Source: Micrococcaceae bacterium Sec5.1 (GTDB lineage: Bacteria; Actinomycetota; Actinomycetes; Actinomycetales; Micrococcaceae). Taken from it: 64,000 nucleotides of DNA. The notes under the pieces were generated by a model that ran no database searches, had not been told where the DNA came from, and saw only the letters and a list, made by a program, of their open reading frames with translations. The position numbers were made by a program, and so were the translations under genes. Below, in pieces: positions 16,976-24,989 of the stretch (its first letter is position 1; each line of letters starts with the position of its first letter). Location: NCBI GenBank assembly GCA_039636795.1, contig CP143430.1, forward strand, positions 1,240,001-1,304,000, in the 5' to 3' direction.

Positions 16976-17584
16976 ATGCAGGCTGTGCCCCAGACCCTTG
17001 GCCGACGTGAGCGGAATAAGCAGGAGAAGCTTGACCGCATCACCGCTGCGGCCCGTGAGCTCTTCACCCAGTACGGCGTAGACGAGGTCACCACTCAGCA
17101 AGTGGCTGACAAGGCCGACGTCGGATCGGGAACCTTGTTCTTGTACGCCAAGACAAAGGCGGAGCTGCTTCTCCTGGTCCACAACGTCAAATATGCCGAC
17201 GCGCTCAACTCGGGCGTCGCCGCCGCGGAACAGGAAGAAGCCGTCCTTGACGGGATCATGGCGATCATCCGGCCCATCATCGAATGCAACCGGGTCCAGA
17301 TCGAGAACGGCCGGACCTACTTGAAAGAGATCGTCTTCGGTGATCCCAGCGAACCCCACCACGCGGAGGCACTTGCGTTGACCATGCGCACGGAAGCCGC
17401 CATCGCAGAGGTGTTGGGCCGGGATGAGCACTTGACGGCCCGGGACCCAGCGAAAATTGCCCGCGTCATCTCGGCGATCATGTTCATCAGCATGAGCTCC
17501 TCCGCCAATGGCGGTCTTACCGACGAGCAAGTCCGAGACGAGATCCGCGATCAGATCAACGTGGTTTTGGCCACGGGGAGCTAG
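16976..17584 (+). CDS. TetR family transcriptional regulator
   Basis: 202 aa. The N-terminal helix-turn-helix (RITAAARELFTQYGVDEVTTQQVADKADVGSGTLFLYAKTKAELL) is canonical for TetR; the C-terminal ligand domain is all-helical. It is the last gene of the oxidoreductase-hydrolase operon and probably represses it through TGAGTTAACTCA at 15049-15060, with the enzyme's substrate as inducer. The stop is followed directly by the convergent SRPBCC gene, with no space for a strong terminator. Confidence 0.9.
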   Translation: MQAVPQTLGRRERNKQEKLDRITAAARELFTQYGVDEVTTQQVADKADVGSGTLFLYAKTKAELLLLVHNVKYADALNSGVAAAEQEEAVLDGIMAIIRPIIECNRVQIENGRTYLKEIVFGDPSEPHHAEALALTMRTEAAIAEVLGRDEHLTARDPAKIARVISAIMFISMSSSANGGLTDEQVRDEIRDQINVVLATGS

Positions 17585-17992
17585 CTAGGTGACGCTAACC
17601 AGGACCTGGTCGATCCGAGCGAGAAGGCCCGGCCATCCGTTGCCCATCCCCTCGAGGGCTTGCTTTCCCATCGGGGTATCGAGGCGGAAACCTGCGTGCT
17701 CAAAGTGCAGGATGGTGCCGTCTTCTGTGGCTTCGAGCTGCCACGTGATGCTGGTGTCCAGAACACCTTCGGCGAACATGAACGTGATCGCTGAGCCGGG
17801 CTCCACCGTGAGGACTTCGCATTGCTGCTGGCCCCAGCCGCCCATGTCCATGGTGAAGCGGTGGCCCACCACGGGGGCGATGTCGCCGGCAGCCCACCAG
17901 CGGGCGAGCAGTTCCGGGGTGGTCAGGGCAGCCCACACTGCCTCTTTGGGGTGCGGGAAAGTGCGCTCGAGTTTGATGGCGTTTTCGGTCAT
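17585..17992 (-). CDS. AHSA1-type SRPBCC protein
   Basis: 135 aa. It shows the standard pattern ERTFPHPKEAVWAALTTPELLARWW, then ITWQLEATEDGTILHFEHAGF, and a closing helix. Its ATG overlaps the stop of the upstream ArsR gene by four bases (ATGA), so the pair is translationally coupled. ArsR-SRPBCC pairs are very common in actinobacteria and are thought to respond to small hydrophobic molecules; the ligand is unknown. Confidence 0.88.
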   Translation of the reverse strand: MTENAIKLERTFPHPKEAVWAALTTPELLARWWAAGDIAPVVGHRFTMDMGGWGQQQCEVLTVEPGSAITFMFAEGVLDTSITWQLEATEDGTILHFEHAGFRLDTPMGKQALEGMGNGWPGLLARIDQVLVSVT

Positions 17993-18303
17993 GGTGTGTT
18001 TTCCTCATCCAACAGTTCGGCCAGGGCGTCGAGCCGCTGGTTCCAATATTGCTCGTAGTGCTTCAGCCAGTTGCTGGCATCCCGCAGGCCGTCGGCCTCA
18101 AGATGGTAGATCCTGTTCCGGCCTTGCCGTTCCTCCCGGATCAGCCCAGCTTCCCGCAGGACCGCCAAATGCTCGGACGCTGCAGAGCGGCTGAGGTCCA
18201 GACGGCCCGTGAGATCGCCCGCCGTCATTGGACCCTCACGGAGGCTATCGAGGATGGTACGCCGCGAAGGGTTCGCGAGGGCGCCGAAGACGTCGGGAAG
18301 CAC
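17989..18303 (-). CDS. ArsR family transcriptional regulator, probably leaderless
   Basis: 104 aa from a GTG at 18303. Longer readings run through the promoter and the neighbouring gene and are rejected. The winged helix is clear: DVFGALANPSRRTILDSLREG, MTAGDLTGRLDLSRSAASEHLAVLREAGLIREERQGRNRIYHL. There are no metal-binding Cys pairs, so it is not a metal sensor of the ArsR/SmtB kind. A strong promoter lies directly upstream with the GTG at the expected transcription start, which suggests translation without a leader. It controls itself and the coupled SRPBCC gene. Confidence 0.88.
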   Translation of the reverse strand: MLPDVFGALANPSRRTILDSLREGPMTAGDLTGRLDLSRSAASEHLAVLREAGLIREERQGRNRIYHLEADGLRDASNWLKHYEQYWNQRLDALAELLDEENTP

Positions 18304-18309
18304 CTGATG

Positions 18310-18339
18310 ATGATATGTCGGAAATTTCCGAAATGACAA
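18310..18339 (-). promoter_or_regulatory. Promoter with a 14-bp palindromic operator between -35 and -10
   Basis: On the minus strand TTGTCA (-35, 18339-18334) and TATCAT (-10, 18315-18310) are 18 bp apart. The spacer contains the perfect palindrome TCGGAAATTTCCGA (18318-18331). A repressor there would block polymerase directly. The predicted start point is the GTG of the ArsR gene seven bases past the -10. Confidence 0.65.
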
Positions 18340-18374
18340 CTTGGGCAGTCCCAAGCTTGCGCCATGCGCGCAGA

Positions 18375-19094
18375 TTATCGCGAGGATTCCACAGGCGTCT
18401 GAACGGGTCGCCTCGCAGAATGGGATGCTGACACAGACTTCCTTGCCCGTCGGCGAATGATCAACTCGGCGACGGCGAGGTTGATGAACCAGGAGGCGCC
18501 CATGAGTACCGCCCGGGCCGCCTCGTCTGTAGGGCCGAAAACAAGCATCCACGGGAGGAATATGAGGGCCTGCGTCCCTGCGCCGAGACCGATTGCGTAA
18601 GCCCGGGTCATCCACTCACTGTGCACAACGAAGTCCCGGCGACGAACAGCTAAAAATCCAAGGACGATGCTGACCACCATGGCCGATCCGAAGATGAGCC
18701 GAAGTATCAGGAGCGCCTCGCCGTCGCCCTCCGGTAGCGCGTAGAACATGGACATCCACAGGCCGGAGAGTGCGGCAAGAAGGCCGGCGGGAACGAGAAT
18801 GCGGCCCGTCATCCGGTGCCACTTGCGCCTGCCGCTACGAAGCGAGGGGACGAACTGGAAGGCTCCGAGCAGGCAGTAGACGGTGACGCAGACAATGTGG
18901 GTAACCACTGGTATGGGTGAGTCGAAGAACCGCTCGTTCTGTGGCGTCACGGCCCTGCCGCCCGTCAGTTCGGTAAGGCGGGCTGCCCCGGCGATAACCG
19001 GGATGAGGCTCAGGAAGATCAATCCAGTGGGGACTGGCCATTGCGCCCGCCCGAAACGGCTTCGGAACCCTGCGGTGGAGCTTTCTGATCTCAT
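18375..19094 (-). CDS. DUF2306-like multi-pass membrane protein
   Basis: 239 aa from the ATG at 19094 (AAAAGGG upstream); the longer reading crosses the operator region. Six to seven hydrophobic segments are visible, with VPTGLIFLSLIPVIAGAARL, a conserved HRMTGRILVPAGLLAALSGLWM stretch (shown in part) and VVHSEWMTRAYAI, features of the DUF2306 family. It is an integral membrane protein of unknown function. Divergent from a TetR gene, with two operators between them that probably repress both. Confidence 0.8.
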   Translation of the reverse strand: MRSESSTAGFRSRFGRAQWPVPTGLIFLSLIPVIAGAARLTELTGGRAVTPQNERFFDSPIPVVTHIVCVTVYCLLGAFQFVPSLRSGRRKWHRMTGRILVPAGLLAALSGLWMSMFYALPEGDGEALLILRLIFGSAMVVSIVLGFLAVRRRDFVVHSEWMTRAYAIGLGAGTQALIFLPWMLVFGPTDEAARAVLMGASWFINLAVAELIIRRRARKSVSASHSARRPVQTPVESSR

Positions 19095-19115
19095 GATCTG
19101 GCCCTTTTGACTCGT

Positions 19116-19167
19116 AGGTGTACAGCGTACACCTTCATGAGGGAAAGCGTAGGTGTACGCTGTACAC
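19116..19167. promoter_or_regulatory. Two TetR-type operators between the DUF2306 and tetR genes
   Basis: AGGTGTACAGCGTACACCT (19116-19134) is a perfect palindrome around a 3-bp centre. GTGTACGCTGTACAC (19153-19167) is a second copy with the same GTGTAC / GTACAC arms. Their centres are 35 bp apart. They lie between divergent start codons and are the natural targets of the adjacent TetR protein. Confidence 0.75.
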
Positions 19168-19207
19168 ACTGTCAATGGTTGGCGTAACCGATCAGGCTGG
19201 AGGGCCC

Positions 19208-19909
19208 ATGAGCCAACAAATGGAGACGCGCAGGATTCCCCTGAACCGGGAGCGTGTGCTTCGCGCCGCCGTCGAACTTGCAGACGAGGTTGGCATTGAC
19301 GCGCTCAGCATGCGACGGCTGGCTCAGGACCTCGGCGTCGTACCCATGGCGCTTTACAAACACGTGGCCAACAAGGAGGAACTCCTCGACGGCATGGTGG
19401 ACACCATTGTGGGCGAGATCAATCCTCCAACCCCCGATGCAGATTGGAAGAGTGCTGTCCGGCTGAGAGTGCTCTCGGCACGGCGCGCCCTCATGGTGCA
19501 CCCGTGGGCTCGTTCCGTGATCGAGACCAGAACAAACACGACACCGGCTGTGCTGGAGTACATGGACACCCTCGCCGGGCTGTTTTTGGCTGGCGGGCTG
19601 ACCCCCGACCTCACCCATCACGTCATGCACGCTTTGGGCAGCCGCATGTGGGGATTCACCCAGGAAGTGTTTGATGACTCAGAAGGGCGGGAGCCAACCG
19701 AAATCACGCCGGACGTGCAGACGGCGATGATTCAGCACATGGCCGAGAGCCATCCTCACCTCCTGAAGATCGCCCTGGCCGCCGCCCACGACGACGCGTC
19801 AGTTGTGGGCTACGGTTGTGATGACCAGTTTGAGTTTGAGTTCGCTCTCGATCTGCTGCTCGACGGCGTTGAGCGACTTCACGAGCGCGGCTGGACGTCC
19901 CGCGGATAA
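19208..19909 (+). CDS. TetR family regulator with TetR_C_1-type ligand domain
   Basis: 233 aa from the ATG at 19208, preceded by CTGGAGGG. The N-terminal part NRERVLRAAVELADEVGIDALSMRRLAQDLGVVPMALYKHV (shown to mark residues ~10-50) is the classical tetracycline-repressor-like helix-turn-helix. The C-terminal domain resembles TetR_C_1 (RRALMVHPWARSVIETR, MHALGSRMWGFTQE). It probably represses the divergent DUF2306 membrane protein and itself via the two GTGTAC operators. Inducer unknown. Confidence 0.9.
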   Translation: MSQQMETRRIPLNRERVLRAAVELADEVGIDALSMRRLAQDLGVVPMALYKHVANKEELLDGMVDTIVGEINPPTPDADWKSAVRLRVLSARRALMVHPWARSVIETRTNTTPAVLEYMDTLAGLFLAGGLTPDLTHHVMHALGSRMWGFTQEVFDDSEGREPTEITPDVQTAMIQHMAESHPHLLKIALAAAHDDASVVGYGCDDQFEFEFALDLLLDGVERLHERGWTSRG

Positions 19910-19945
19910 ACAGTCGTCTCCATCAGATTCAGCAGACTGGAAAGA

Positions 19946-20896
19946 TCAGACCAGCGCGGTCATGACGTTCCAGCCTTCTCCGATCTGTTTCCGCGGCTCC
20001 AGATGGCGGCTTCCAATCCCCGGATAGAGCCAAAGGATGCCATTGGTATCCCGCGCGATGATCTGCGAGTATCCCTGGGTATGGATGTCGAAGTTGCCGG
20101 TAGCAATGATTGCGGTCATCGTGTTCCAGCCTTCGCCGACTTGCATCCGCGGCAGCCATCCGCCGGTTCCGTTTCCGGGGTAGAGCCAAAGGCCGCCGCT
20201 GGTGTCGCGGGCAAGGAGGTCCATTTTCCCGTCCTCGTTGAAATCGCCGCGACCGATGAGGGCCGTCATGACGTTCCAGCCTTCGCCGATTTGGAACCGT
20301 GGGAGCCATCCGCCCTGGCCGTCACCGGGATACAACCAGAGGCGCCCCTCGGCGTCCCGGGCCATGAGGTCCACCCTGTGGTCACCGTTGAAGTCTCCTG
20401 GTCCCACCAAAGCAGTCATGACGTTCCAGCCCACGCCCACCTGCATCCGGGGCTGGAGAACCCCACGGCCCGTGCCGGGGTAGAGCCACAAGTCGCCGTT
20501 TGCATCCCTGGCGAGGAGGTCGTCCGTGTACTCGCTTTGGAATTCGCCCGGACCCACAATCGCCGTCATGGCATTCCACCCCTCGCCCATTTTGAAGCGG
20601 GGTTTTATCCAGCCACCATGGTCATCGCCGGCGTAGACCCAGAGATCGCCCGCTGTGTCACGGGCAAGAACGTCGTGAAAGTACTCGGTACCGATGTAGA
20701 TGTAGTCCCAGTTGTTGCTGGGAACGCTCAAGGCGCGGTTTTGGTCTGCTTCGGCAGGAACCACTGCGAGGCCTACGAAAAAGACCGCAACCATGGCCAA
20801 AGCTGCACCAAGGAAAAGTGGGCGCCTGCGGCTTCGAACCCTTCGCAATGCATGAGCAGTGCGCCGTGCAGTAGTAGTCGACCCTGATCGGAACAT
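19946..20896 (-). CDS. Secreted FG-GAP/VCBS-like repeat protein
   Basis: 316 aa from the ATG at 20896, with GGGGGT upstream; an ATG 33 bases earlier is possible. An Arg-rich N-terminus and a hydrophobic stretch (FLGAALAMVAVFFVGLAVV) form a signal peptide, probably cleaved after AEA. The mature part is five near-identical repeats of about 47 residues with the core LLARDxxGxLWLYPGxGxGGWLPRxQxGEGW, where the Asp-rich GDFNxDxxxDL segments look like calcium-binding FG-GAP loops. This predicts a small beta-propeller outside the cell. Arthrobacter relatives often carry such repeats as cell-wall or carbohydrate-binding modules. Divergent from a lipoprotein gene 145 bp away. Confidence 0.8.
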   Translation of the reverse strand: MFRSGSTTTARRTAHALRRVRSRRRPLFLGAALAMVAVFFVGLAVVPAEADQNRALSVPSNNWDYIYIGTEYFHDVLARDTAGDLWVYAGDDHGGWIKPRFKMGEGWNAMTAIVGPGEFQSEYTDDLLARDANGDLWLYPGTGRGVLQPRMQVGVGWNVMTALVGPGDFNGDHRVDLMARDAEGRLWLYPGDGQGGWLPRFQIGEGWNVMTALIGRGDFNEDGKMDLLARDTSGGLWLYPGNGTGGWLPRMQVGEGWNTMTAIIATGNFDIHTQGYSQIIARDTNGILWLYPGIGSRHLEPRKQIGEGWNVMTALV

Positions 20897-21041
20897 CACT
20901 GTTACCCCCATTAGCAACATAGCCATCACGCGATGGACCGGAGCTTATCCGGATCGCCGAAGTTTTGTTAGGGGCTGGCGGAAAGCCCTGTCATCCTATA
21001 GACATTCAGGTTTCACCGAATCGGGACGGAATCGAGGAGCA

Positions 21042-22382
21042 ATGAGGCGCGTTCGCTACTTCACAGCGACAGCAGCGGTTGCCGTCCTGTTACTCACCGG
21101 CTGCATCGGAACAGCGGACCCCAGCGCCCCGCCGTCGAGCTCGTCAGCAACCCCCACAGGCACGGCGTCCGCCTCATCCACAGGTTCGCCATCCGCAACG
21201 CCTCCGGCGGTTTTGGCCAAACTCCCCAGGATTCCCTGGGACGGAGGTCCCGATTTCTACAAGAAGTTCAGCAAAGCCGACGCCGCAGGGTGGGACGACC
21301 CGGGCTTCTTCCCCATCGGCGTCTGGTACGCATCGGGTAACGGCGAGCAGATGCAGTTCGACAAAGCACATGGCATCAACTTCTACGTCCAACTGAACCC
21401 GGACACTGACTATGCGCTCTTCGATCAGTACGGCATGTTCTCGCTGATGAAAGTGAAGAACGCACCGGATGACTGGGCTCAACTCCCGGGCAACTACGTC
21501 GACGACGAAGTAGATGGCCGATTCGGTTGGGACGAGGGCGTAGTCCACATGAACAAGACCATCGCAGAGATGAAGGCCAAAGAGGAGGGCCGGTTTACCT
21601 ACGCCAACTGGACTCCGTCCCTCATCAGCTACGACGCGCCGATGGACATCACCAAGCGTTATTGGGAGACCGTGGACGTGTCCTCGACGTCCAACTACTA
21701 CTACGCAGGTGCCTGCCGGGAATGGCGGCTGCGCACACCCCAGGGATACAACCCGACGACGACGGCCACCTGCCAGACGTCGTCGGCGTACGCGAAAGCC
21801 ATGCAGGTGATGCAGGAGGTCAACGCCGCGAGGGGTGTCTACTCGCCCATCTGGATGGTCCCGACCGTCCTTAGTCCCGAAGGCGAGCATGACCTGTCCG
21901 ACCAGATGACGCCGGACAGGGTGAAGGCCCAGGTGTGGGCGATGCTCATCCACGAGTCGCGCGGGATCGTGTGGTTCACGCAGTCACCTGGCGGCGGGGC
22001 CGATAACCCGTGCATGTCCGGAGATGCGCTCGCCGATGTCCGTATCCACAACACCGCCTGCTCCCGGGAGCAGGTGCAGGCCATGGGTGAGATCAACGCG
22101 GAAGTGAAGGCTCTCGCGGCGGTTCTGAACACGCAGAGCTACGTGTGGAAATTCGGTGATGGGCTGGACACCATGCTGAAAAGCTACAACGGGGACGCCT
22201 ACATTTTCGCGATGACGCAGGACGCACAGACCGGGCAGCGGACCTTCACCCTGCCAACGGGTGTCACTCCCAAAACGGTTGAAGTGGTGAACGAGAACCG
22301 CACCATCGCCGTAAAGGACGGGAAGTTCACGGATGACTTCCCCGTTGAATCCACCCACCACGTTTACAAGGTGAGGCTGTAA
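21042..22382 (+). CDS. Lipoprotein with a probable glycoside-hydrolase-like domain
   Basis: 446 aa from the ATG at 21042, preceded by GAGGAGC; the 61 upstream in-frame residues are not protein-like. A signal peptide ends in a lipobox (VLLLTGC, Cys21), followed by a Ser/Thr/Pro-rich linker of about 40 residues. The rest is a large soluble domain rich in Trp and Tyr with FFPIGVWYASG near its start, reminiscent of TIM-barrel glycosidases (the phrase 'PIGVW' is common in GH-like proteins), and a short beta-rich C-terminus. Catalytic residues cannot be assigned. Anchored outside the membrane; the substrate is probably a polysaccharide. Confidence 0.75.
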   Translation: MRRVRYFTATAAVAVLLLTGCIGTADPSAPPSSSSATPTGTASASSTGSPSATPPAVLAKLPRIPWDGGPDFYKKFSKADAAGWDDPGFFPIGVWYASGNGEQMQFDKAHGINFYVQLNPDTDYALFDQYGMFSLMKVKNAPDDWAQLPGNYVDDEVDGRFGWDEGVVHMNKTIAEMKAKEEGRFTYANWTPSLISYDAPMDITKRYWETVDVSSTSNYYYAGACREWRLRTPQGYNPTTTATCQTSSAYAKAMQVMQEVNAARGVYSPIWMVPTVLSPEGEHDLSDQMTPDRVKAQVWAMLIHESRGIVWFTQSPGGGADNPCMSGDALADVRIHNTACSREQVQAMGEINAEVKALAAVLNTQSYVWKFGDGLDTMLKSYNGDAYIFAMTQDAQTGQRTFTLPTGVTPKTVEVVNENRTIAVKDGKFTDDFPVESTHHVYKVRL

Positions 22383-22576
22383 GGACTGCGCCCCAAAAAC
22401 GTTCTCCGCAATCGCAGGCCGCTGGTTGAGTTTCCTATCCGTGGCTTGGCGAAGAACCAGGCCGGTAGCCCAAATAGCGGCAACATCAACAGGAGAAGAA
22501 CCCAGAGCGCTCTTGTCTGCTGGTTGAGGCGGCCATCCCCTAAGACGTCGAAGATGCCCCAAATGACGGACCCCAC
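22364..22576 (-). CDS. PLDc_N-like small membrane protein, probably truncated at its N-terminus
   Basis: 70 aa. VIWGIFDVLGDGRLNQQTRALW followed by VLLLLMLPLFGLPAWFFAKPR (split here) matches the pattern of phospholipase D N-terminal (PLDc_N) small proteins: helix, short cytoplasmic loop, second helix. The first helix looks shortened, and the reading frame upstream enters the decayed repeat copy 1, suggesting that the gene lost its start when that element arose. GTG at 22576 has GGAGG upstream, but these bases belong to the repeat. Its end overlaps the tail of the lipoprotein gene by 19 bp. Confidence 0.5.
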   Translation of the reverse strand: MGSVIWGIFDVLGDGRLNQQTRALWVLLLLMLPLFGLPAWFFAKPRIGNSTSGLRLRRTFLGRSPYSLTL

Positions 22577-22581
22577 GACGA

Positions 22582-23091
22582 ATCCTCCGCTACAACATCG
22601 CCCAGGACGATTGCCGGATGGGTGCCAGCATCAGCGGCACCGGCAAGCACTACATCTAGAACAACACCTTCTACTGCCCGTCGCGGGCCTTCCTGGACGG
22701 CATGACCGGCCCGAGCGAGGTCCGCCACAACCTCTTCGTCGCGCCGCCCGGCAGCCTCAAGACGGCCTCGGCTTCTTACGGGAACAACGCGTACTTGGCG
22801 GCATGTCGCCGCCCGCAGGCGGGACGAATTCGGTGCTCGGCGACCCTCGTTTGGTTGCGGGTGGCAGCGGGCAATCCTCGTTGGACGTGCCGGGGTGGGT
22901 ACAACGGTGGGCCTTCGACGGTGGTGTGTGTGGATGAACCTGCCGGGGTCGTTGCGACGAAGATTGACATTCCTCCGGCTTTCGAGGTGTCGAGTGTGAC
23001 GCTGCCGCAGGGGAGTGCGTTGGTGAAGGAAGGACTGAACATTATGGATATCGCCGTCCGGAATTTGCCGGTGGGGCTGGGGGTGATTTAG
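22582..23091 (+). pseudogene. Decayed beta-helix-like gene fragment, copy 1 of 3
   Basis: The plus strand encodes pieces resembling YNIAQDDCRMGASISGTGKHYI, then a stop, then NNTFYCPSRAFLDG, EVRHNLFVAPPGS and, after frame changes, SVTLPQGSALVKEGLNIMDI ending in a TAG at 23091. Internal stops and frameshifts show it is not functional. The first part looks like right-handed parallel beta-helix repeats (NNTFY, NNLF). The same modules recur at 24752 and 26588. A hairpin terminator follows. No intact parent gene is in the window. Confidence 0.6.
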
Positions 23092-23112
23092 CTCGCCGTT
23101 GAATTGAGGCAG

Positions 23113-23144
23113 GAGTGGGACCCGCCAACGTGCTGGTCCCACTC
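23113..23144 (+). terminator. Hairpin after repeat copy 1
   Basis: GAGTGGGACC and GGTCCCACTC form a perfect 10-bp stem around a 12-nt loop, 22 bp after the stop of the fragment. Related hairpins follow the other two copies. Confidence 0.65.
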
Positions 23145-23212
23145 TGCTCTGTTCTCGGGTCTGGAACTTAGTCCAGGGCACCCGGCAGCCATGAGTTGCT
23201 GGAGTAGGGCTA

Positions 23213-23611
23213 CTACTTAGTCACGTGAACGACAACGGCTTTGTTGGTTGCCTGTTCCATGCCGGCGTTATCGATGCCGGTGACAGTCCAGTTGCTGAGC
23301 AAAATGACCGTCTTACCCGTGTCTGCGTTGTAGACGACCTTCTTAAAGCCGAGAGCCTGCAGTTCATCGTCCAGCGCCTCCGCGTTCATCCCAGCCACAT
23401 TTGTTGGGATTACCGCAGTTGCTGCTGCGGGCGTTGGGATGGCCGCGGCAGGCGTTACGACCGGAGCGGGCGTTGACGTAGCGGTTACCGTGGCTGTTGC
23501 CGTTGCCGTTTCGGTTACGGTCTGTGTGACAGTCGGAGCAGCCGCAGGTGTTCCTGCACAGCCAGCGAGCGCAACGCACAACAAAGCCATGGCAAGTATG
23601 GATTTCTTCAA
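23213..23611 (-). CDS. Lipoprotein with a PASTA-like C-terminal domain
   Basis: 132 aa from a TTG at 23611 with GGGGAATC upstream. The longer reading adds residues without signal character. The N-terminus KKSILAMALLCVALAGC is a lipoprotein signal (Cys near residue 18). A low-complexity Thr/Ala/Val segment (VTQTVTETATATATVTAT) follows, and the C-terminal ~65 residues (VAGMNAEALDDELQALGFKKV, NWTVTGIDNAGM) resemble a single PASTA domain. It should be tethered outside the membrane. PASTA domains bind peptidoglycan or other ligands; the specific role is unknown. Confidence 0.75.
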   Translation of the reverse strand: MKKSILAMALLCVALAGCAGTPAAAPTVTQTVTETATATATVTATSTPAPVVTPAAAIPTPAAATAVIPTNVAGMNAEALDDELQALGFKKVVYNADTGKTVILLSNWTVTGIDNAGMEQATNKAVVVHVTK

Positions 23612-23986
23612 GATTCCCCATTTCAATTCCGACGAACTAATGTCGCCGCCCCCATTTCGCCCGCGGAGTGCGAGCACTAGTGAAAGTGTAAGGTTCAACA
23701 AACACGACACGCATTTGTTACGTTCTGTTGTACGACGCCTATTGCCACATTTTTCAATGCCGCTCCAATAAAAGAGATAGTAAGATCACTTAAGGCGACG
23801 TCCGGCACTGAGGCCATCACTGATTTTAGGAATCCCATGTGGTTAGTGTCAGTCGAGGGATTGCAATGGTGGATCGAATTTGCTTTCTTTCCGCTCGATG
23901 ATGTCCGCGCTCGCCGTTCGACTTCATTTCGGTAGATCGAAATGTCGCAAAAGCCGAATGTCACGGGCTGTTGGTAGAGTCCGTCC

Positions 23987-24724
23987 ATGACCCCTGAACT
24001 CCGCGAAGCAGCGGTGAAACTGACTGAAGTGTGCCGGACCATTTTCGAAGACGAATCCACGTGGATTGAAGCGGACGGGTATCCCGACAGTCTTGCTCTC
24101 TGCATCATCGACTCCATCTTCTCGACTGGGGCGCACTATTCAAGCGTCGTCAATGTCGTCACGGCCTATCGAGCGATGCGGCGGGCCCAAGGCGGCGACC
24201 CAAATACTGATGGAGTCCAGGAACTGTTGACTTCGTTTGAAGCTGTTGGTGGAAGCAGCGGATGGGCGGAAGCTGTCAACAATCGCAAGCCAGCGCACAC
24301 GCGTGCCGGTGCGCCTCTCAAGGCCGAAGTTGTCTACCGCGCAGCTTTGGCGTTGGCTTCTCTCGAAGGCGGTGCTGTTGAAGCCGCTGCGAACGTACGG
24401 ACCGAATTCCATGGAGATCCCGATCTGAAAAGGATCAAGAAGGCATGGTTGCGCCTTCCGAGTCAGTCCTCTGGAGTGACGTTCAACTACCTGCTTATCC
24501 TTGTGGGTCTGCAGTCCGTAAAGCCGGATCGAATGGTGATTCGCTTCATCGAGGAACACGCTGACCTTGACGGAAGGCAGATTACTCCGAAGGAGGCGGC
24601 CGGCTTGATCGCCCACGTCGCTGAACTGTATCCAACTCAAGCGCGAAAGCTTGACCACGTGATCTGGCGGCATGTTTCTGGCCGCGACGTGTTTAGCCCG
24701 GAAAAGCAGACACGAAAAGTTTGA
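23987..24724 (+). CDS. Hypothetical protein with a HhH/DNA-glycosylase-like pattern
   Basis: 245 aa, cytoplasmic and all-helical in appearance. The segment RLPSQSSGVTFNYLLILVG followed by KPDRMVIRFI aligns by eye with the helix-hairpin-helix of endonuclease III-type glycosylases (LPGVGxxTA...GxPxxxVDxxVxR). The N-terminus (CIIDSIFSTGAHYSSVVNVVTAYR) also resembles the first helices of that fold (xxxLVxxIxSQ...). There is no Fe-S Cys cluster, and the catalytic Lys/Asp are not obvious; homologues I recall are named only as hypothetical proteins. Codon choice is less GC-rich than neighbours. It lies between two decayed repeat copies, suggesting acquired DNA. Confidence 0.7.
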   Translation: MTPELREAAVKLTEVCRTIFEDESTWIEADGYPDSLALCIIDSIFSTGAHYSSVVNVVTAYRAMRRAQGGDPNTDGVQELLTSFEAVGGSSGWAEAVNNRKPAHTRAGAPLKAEVVYRAALALASLEGGAVEAAANVRTEFHGDPDLKRIKKAWLRLPSQSSGVTFNYLLILVGLQSVKPDRMVIRFIEEHADLDGRQITPKEAAGLIAHVAELYPTQARKLDHVIWRHVSGRDVFSPEKQTRKV

Positions 24725-24751
24725 AACTACTCCTTTGGAGATGTCACAACT

Positions 24752-24915
24752 TCATCCTCCGCTGCAACATCGCTCAGGACGACTGCCCGGTGGGTCGTCG
24801 TCCCGCTGGCGGTGGCCATGGCGAGTGTGACGCTGCCGCAGGAGACTGCGCTGGTCAGTGAAGGGCTGAACATCATGGAGATCGCTGTCGGGAATTTGCC
24901 GGTCGGGCTGGGGTG
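24752..24915 (+). pseudogene. Decayed beta-helix-like gene fragment, copy 2 of 3 (internally deleted)
   Basis: It starts with ATCCTCCGCTGCAACATCGC, nearly identical to copy 1, then jumps to the 3' module GCGAGTGTGACGCTGCCGCA and ends in a TGA at 24915 after GNLPVGLG-like codons. About 330 bp present in copy 1 are missing. A hairpin related to those of copies 1 and 3 follows. Confidence 0.55.
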
Positions 24916-24945
24916 ACTCTCTGGCGGGTTCAGTGAGGTAGGACT

Positions 24946-24978
24946 CGTGTGGGATCCGCTGGGGAGGCGGGTCCCACA
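24946..24978 (+). terminator. Hairpin after repeat copy 2
   Basis: GTGTGGGATCC and GGGTCCCACAC pair over 11 bp with one G-T position, followed by TGTTTTG. It also lies at the 3' end of the convergent MarR gene and may serve both strands. Confidence 0.65.
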
Positions 24979-24989
24979 CTGTTTTGTGC

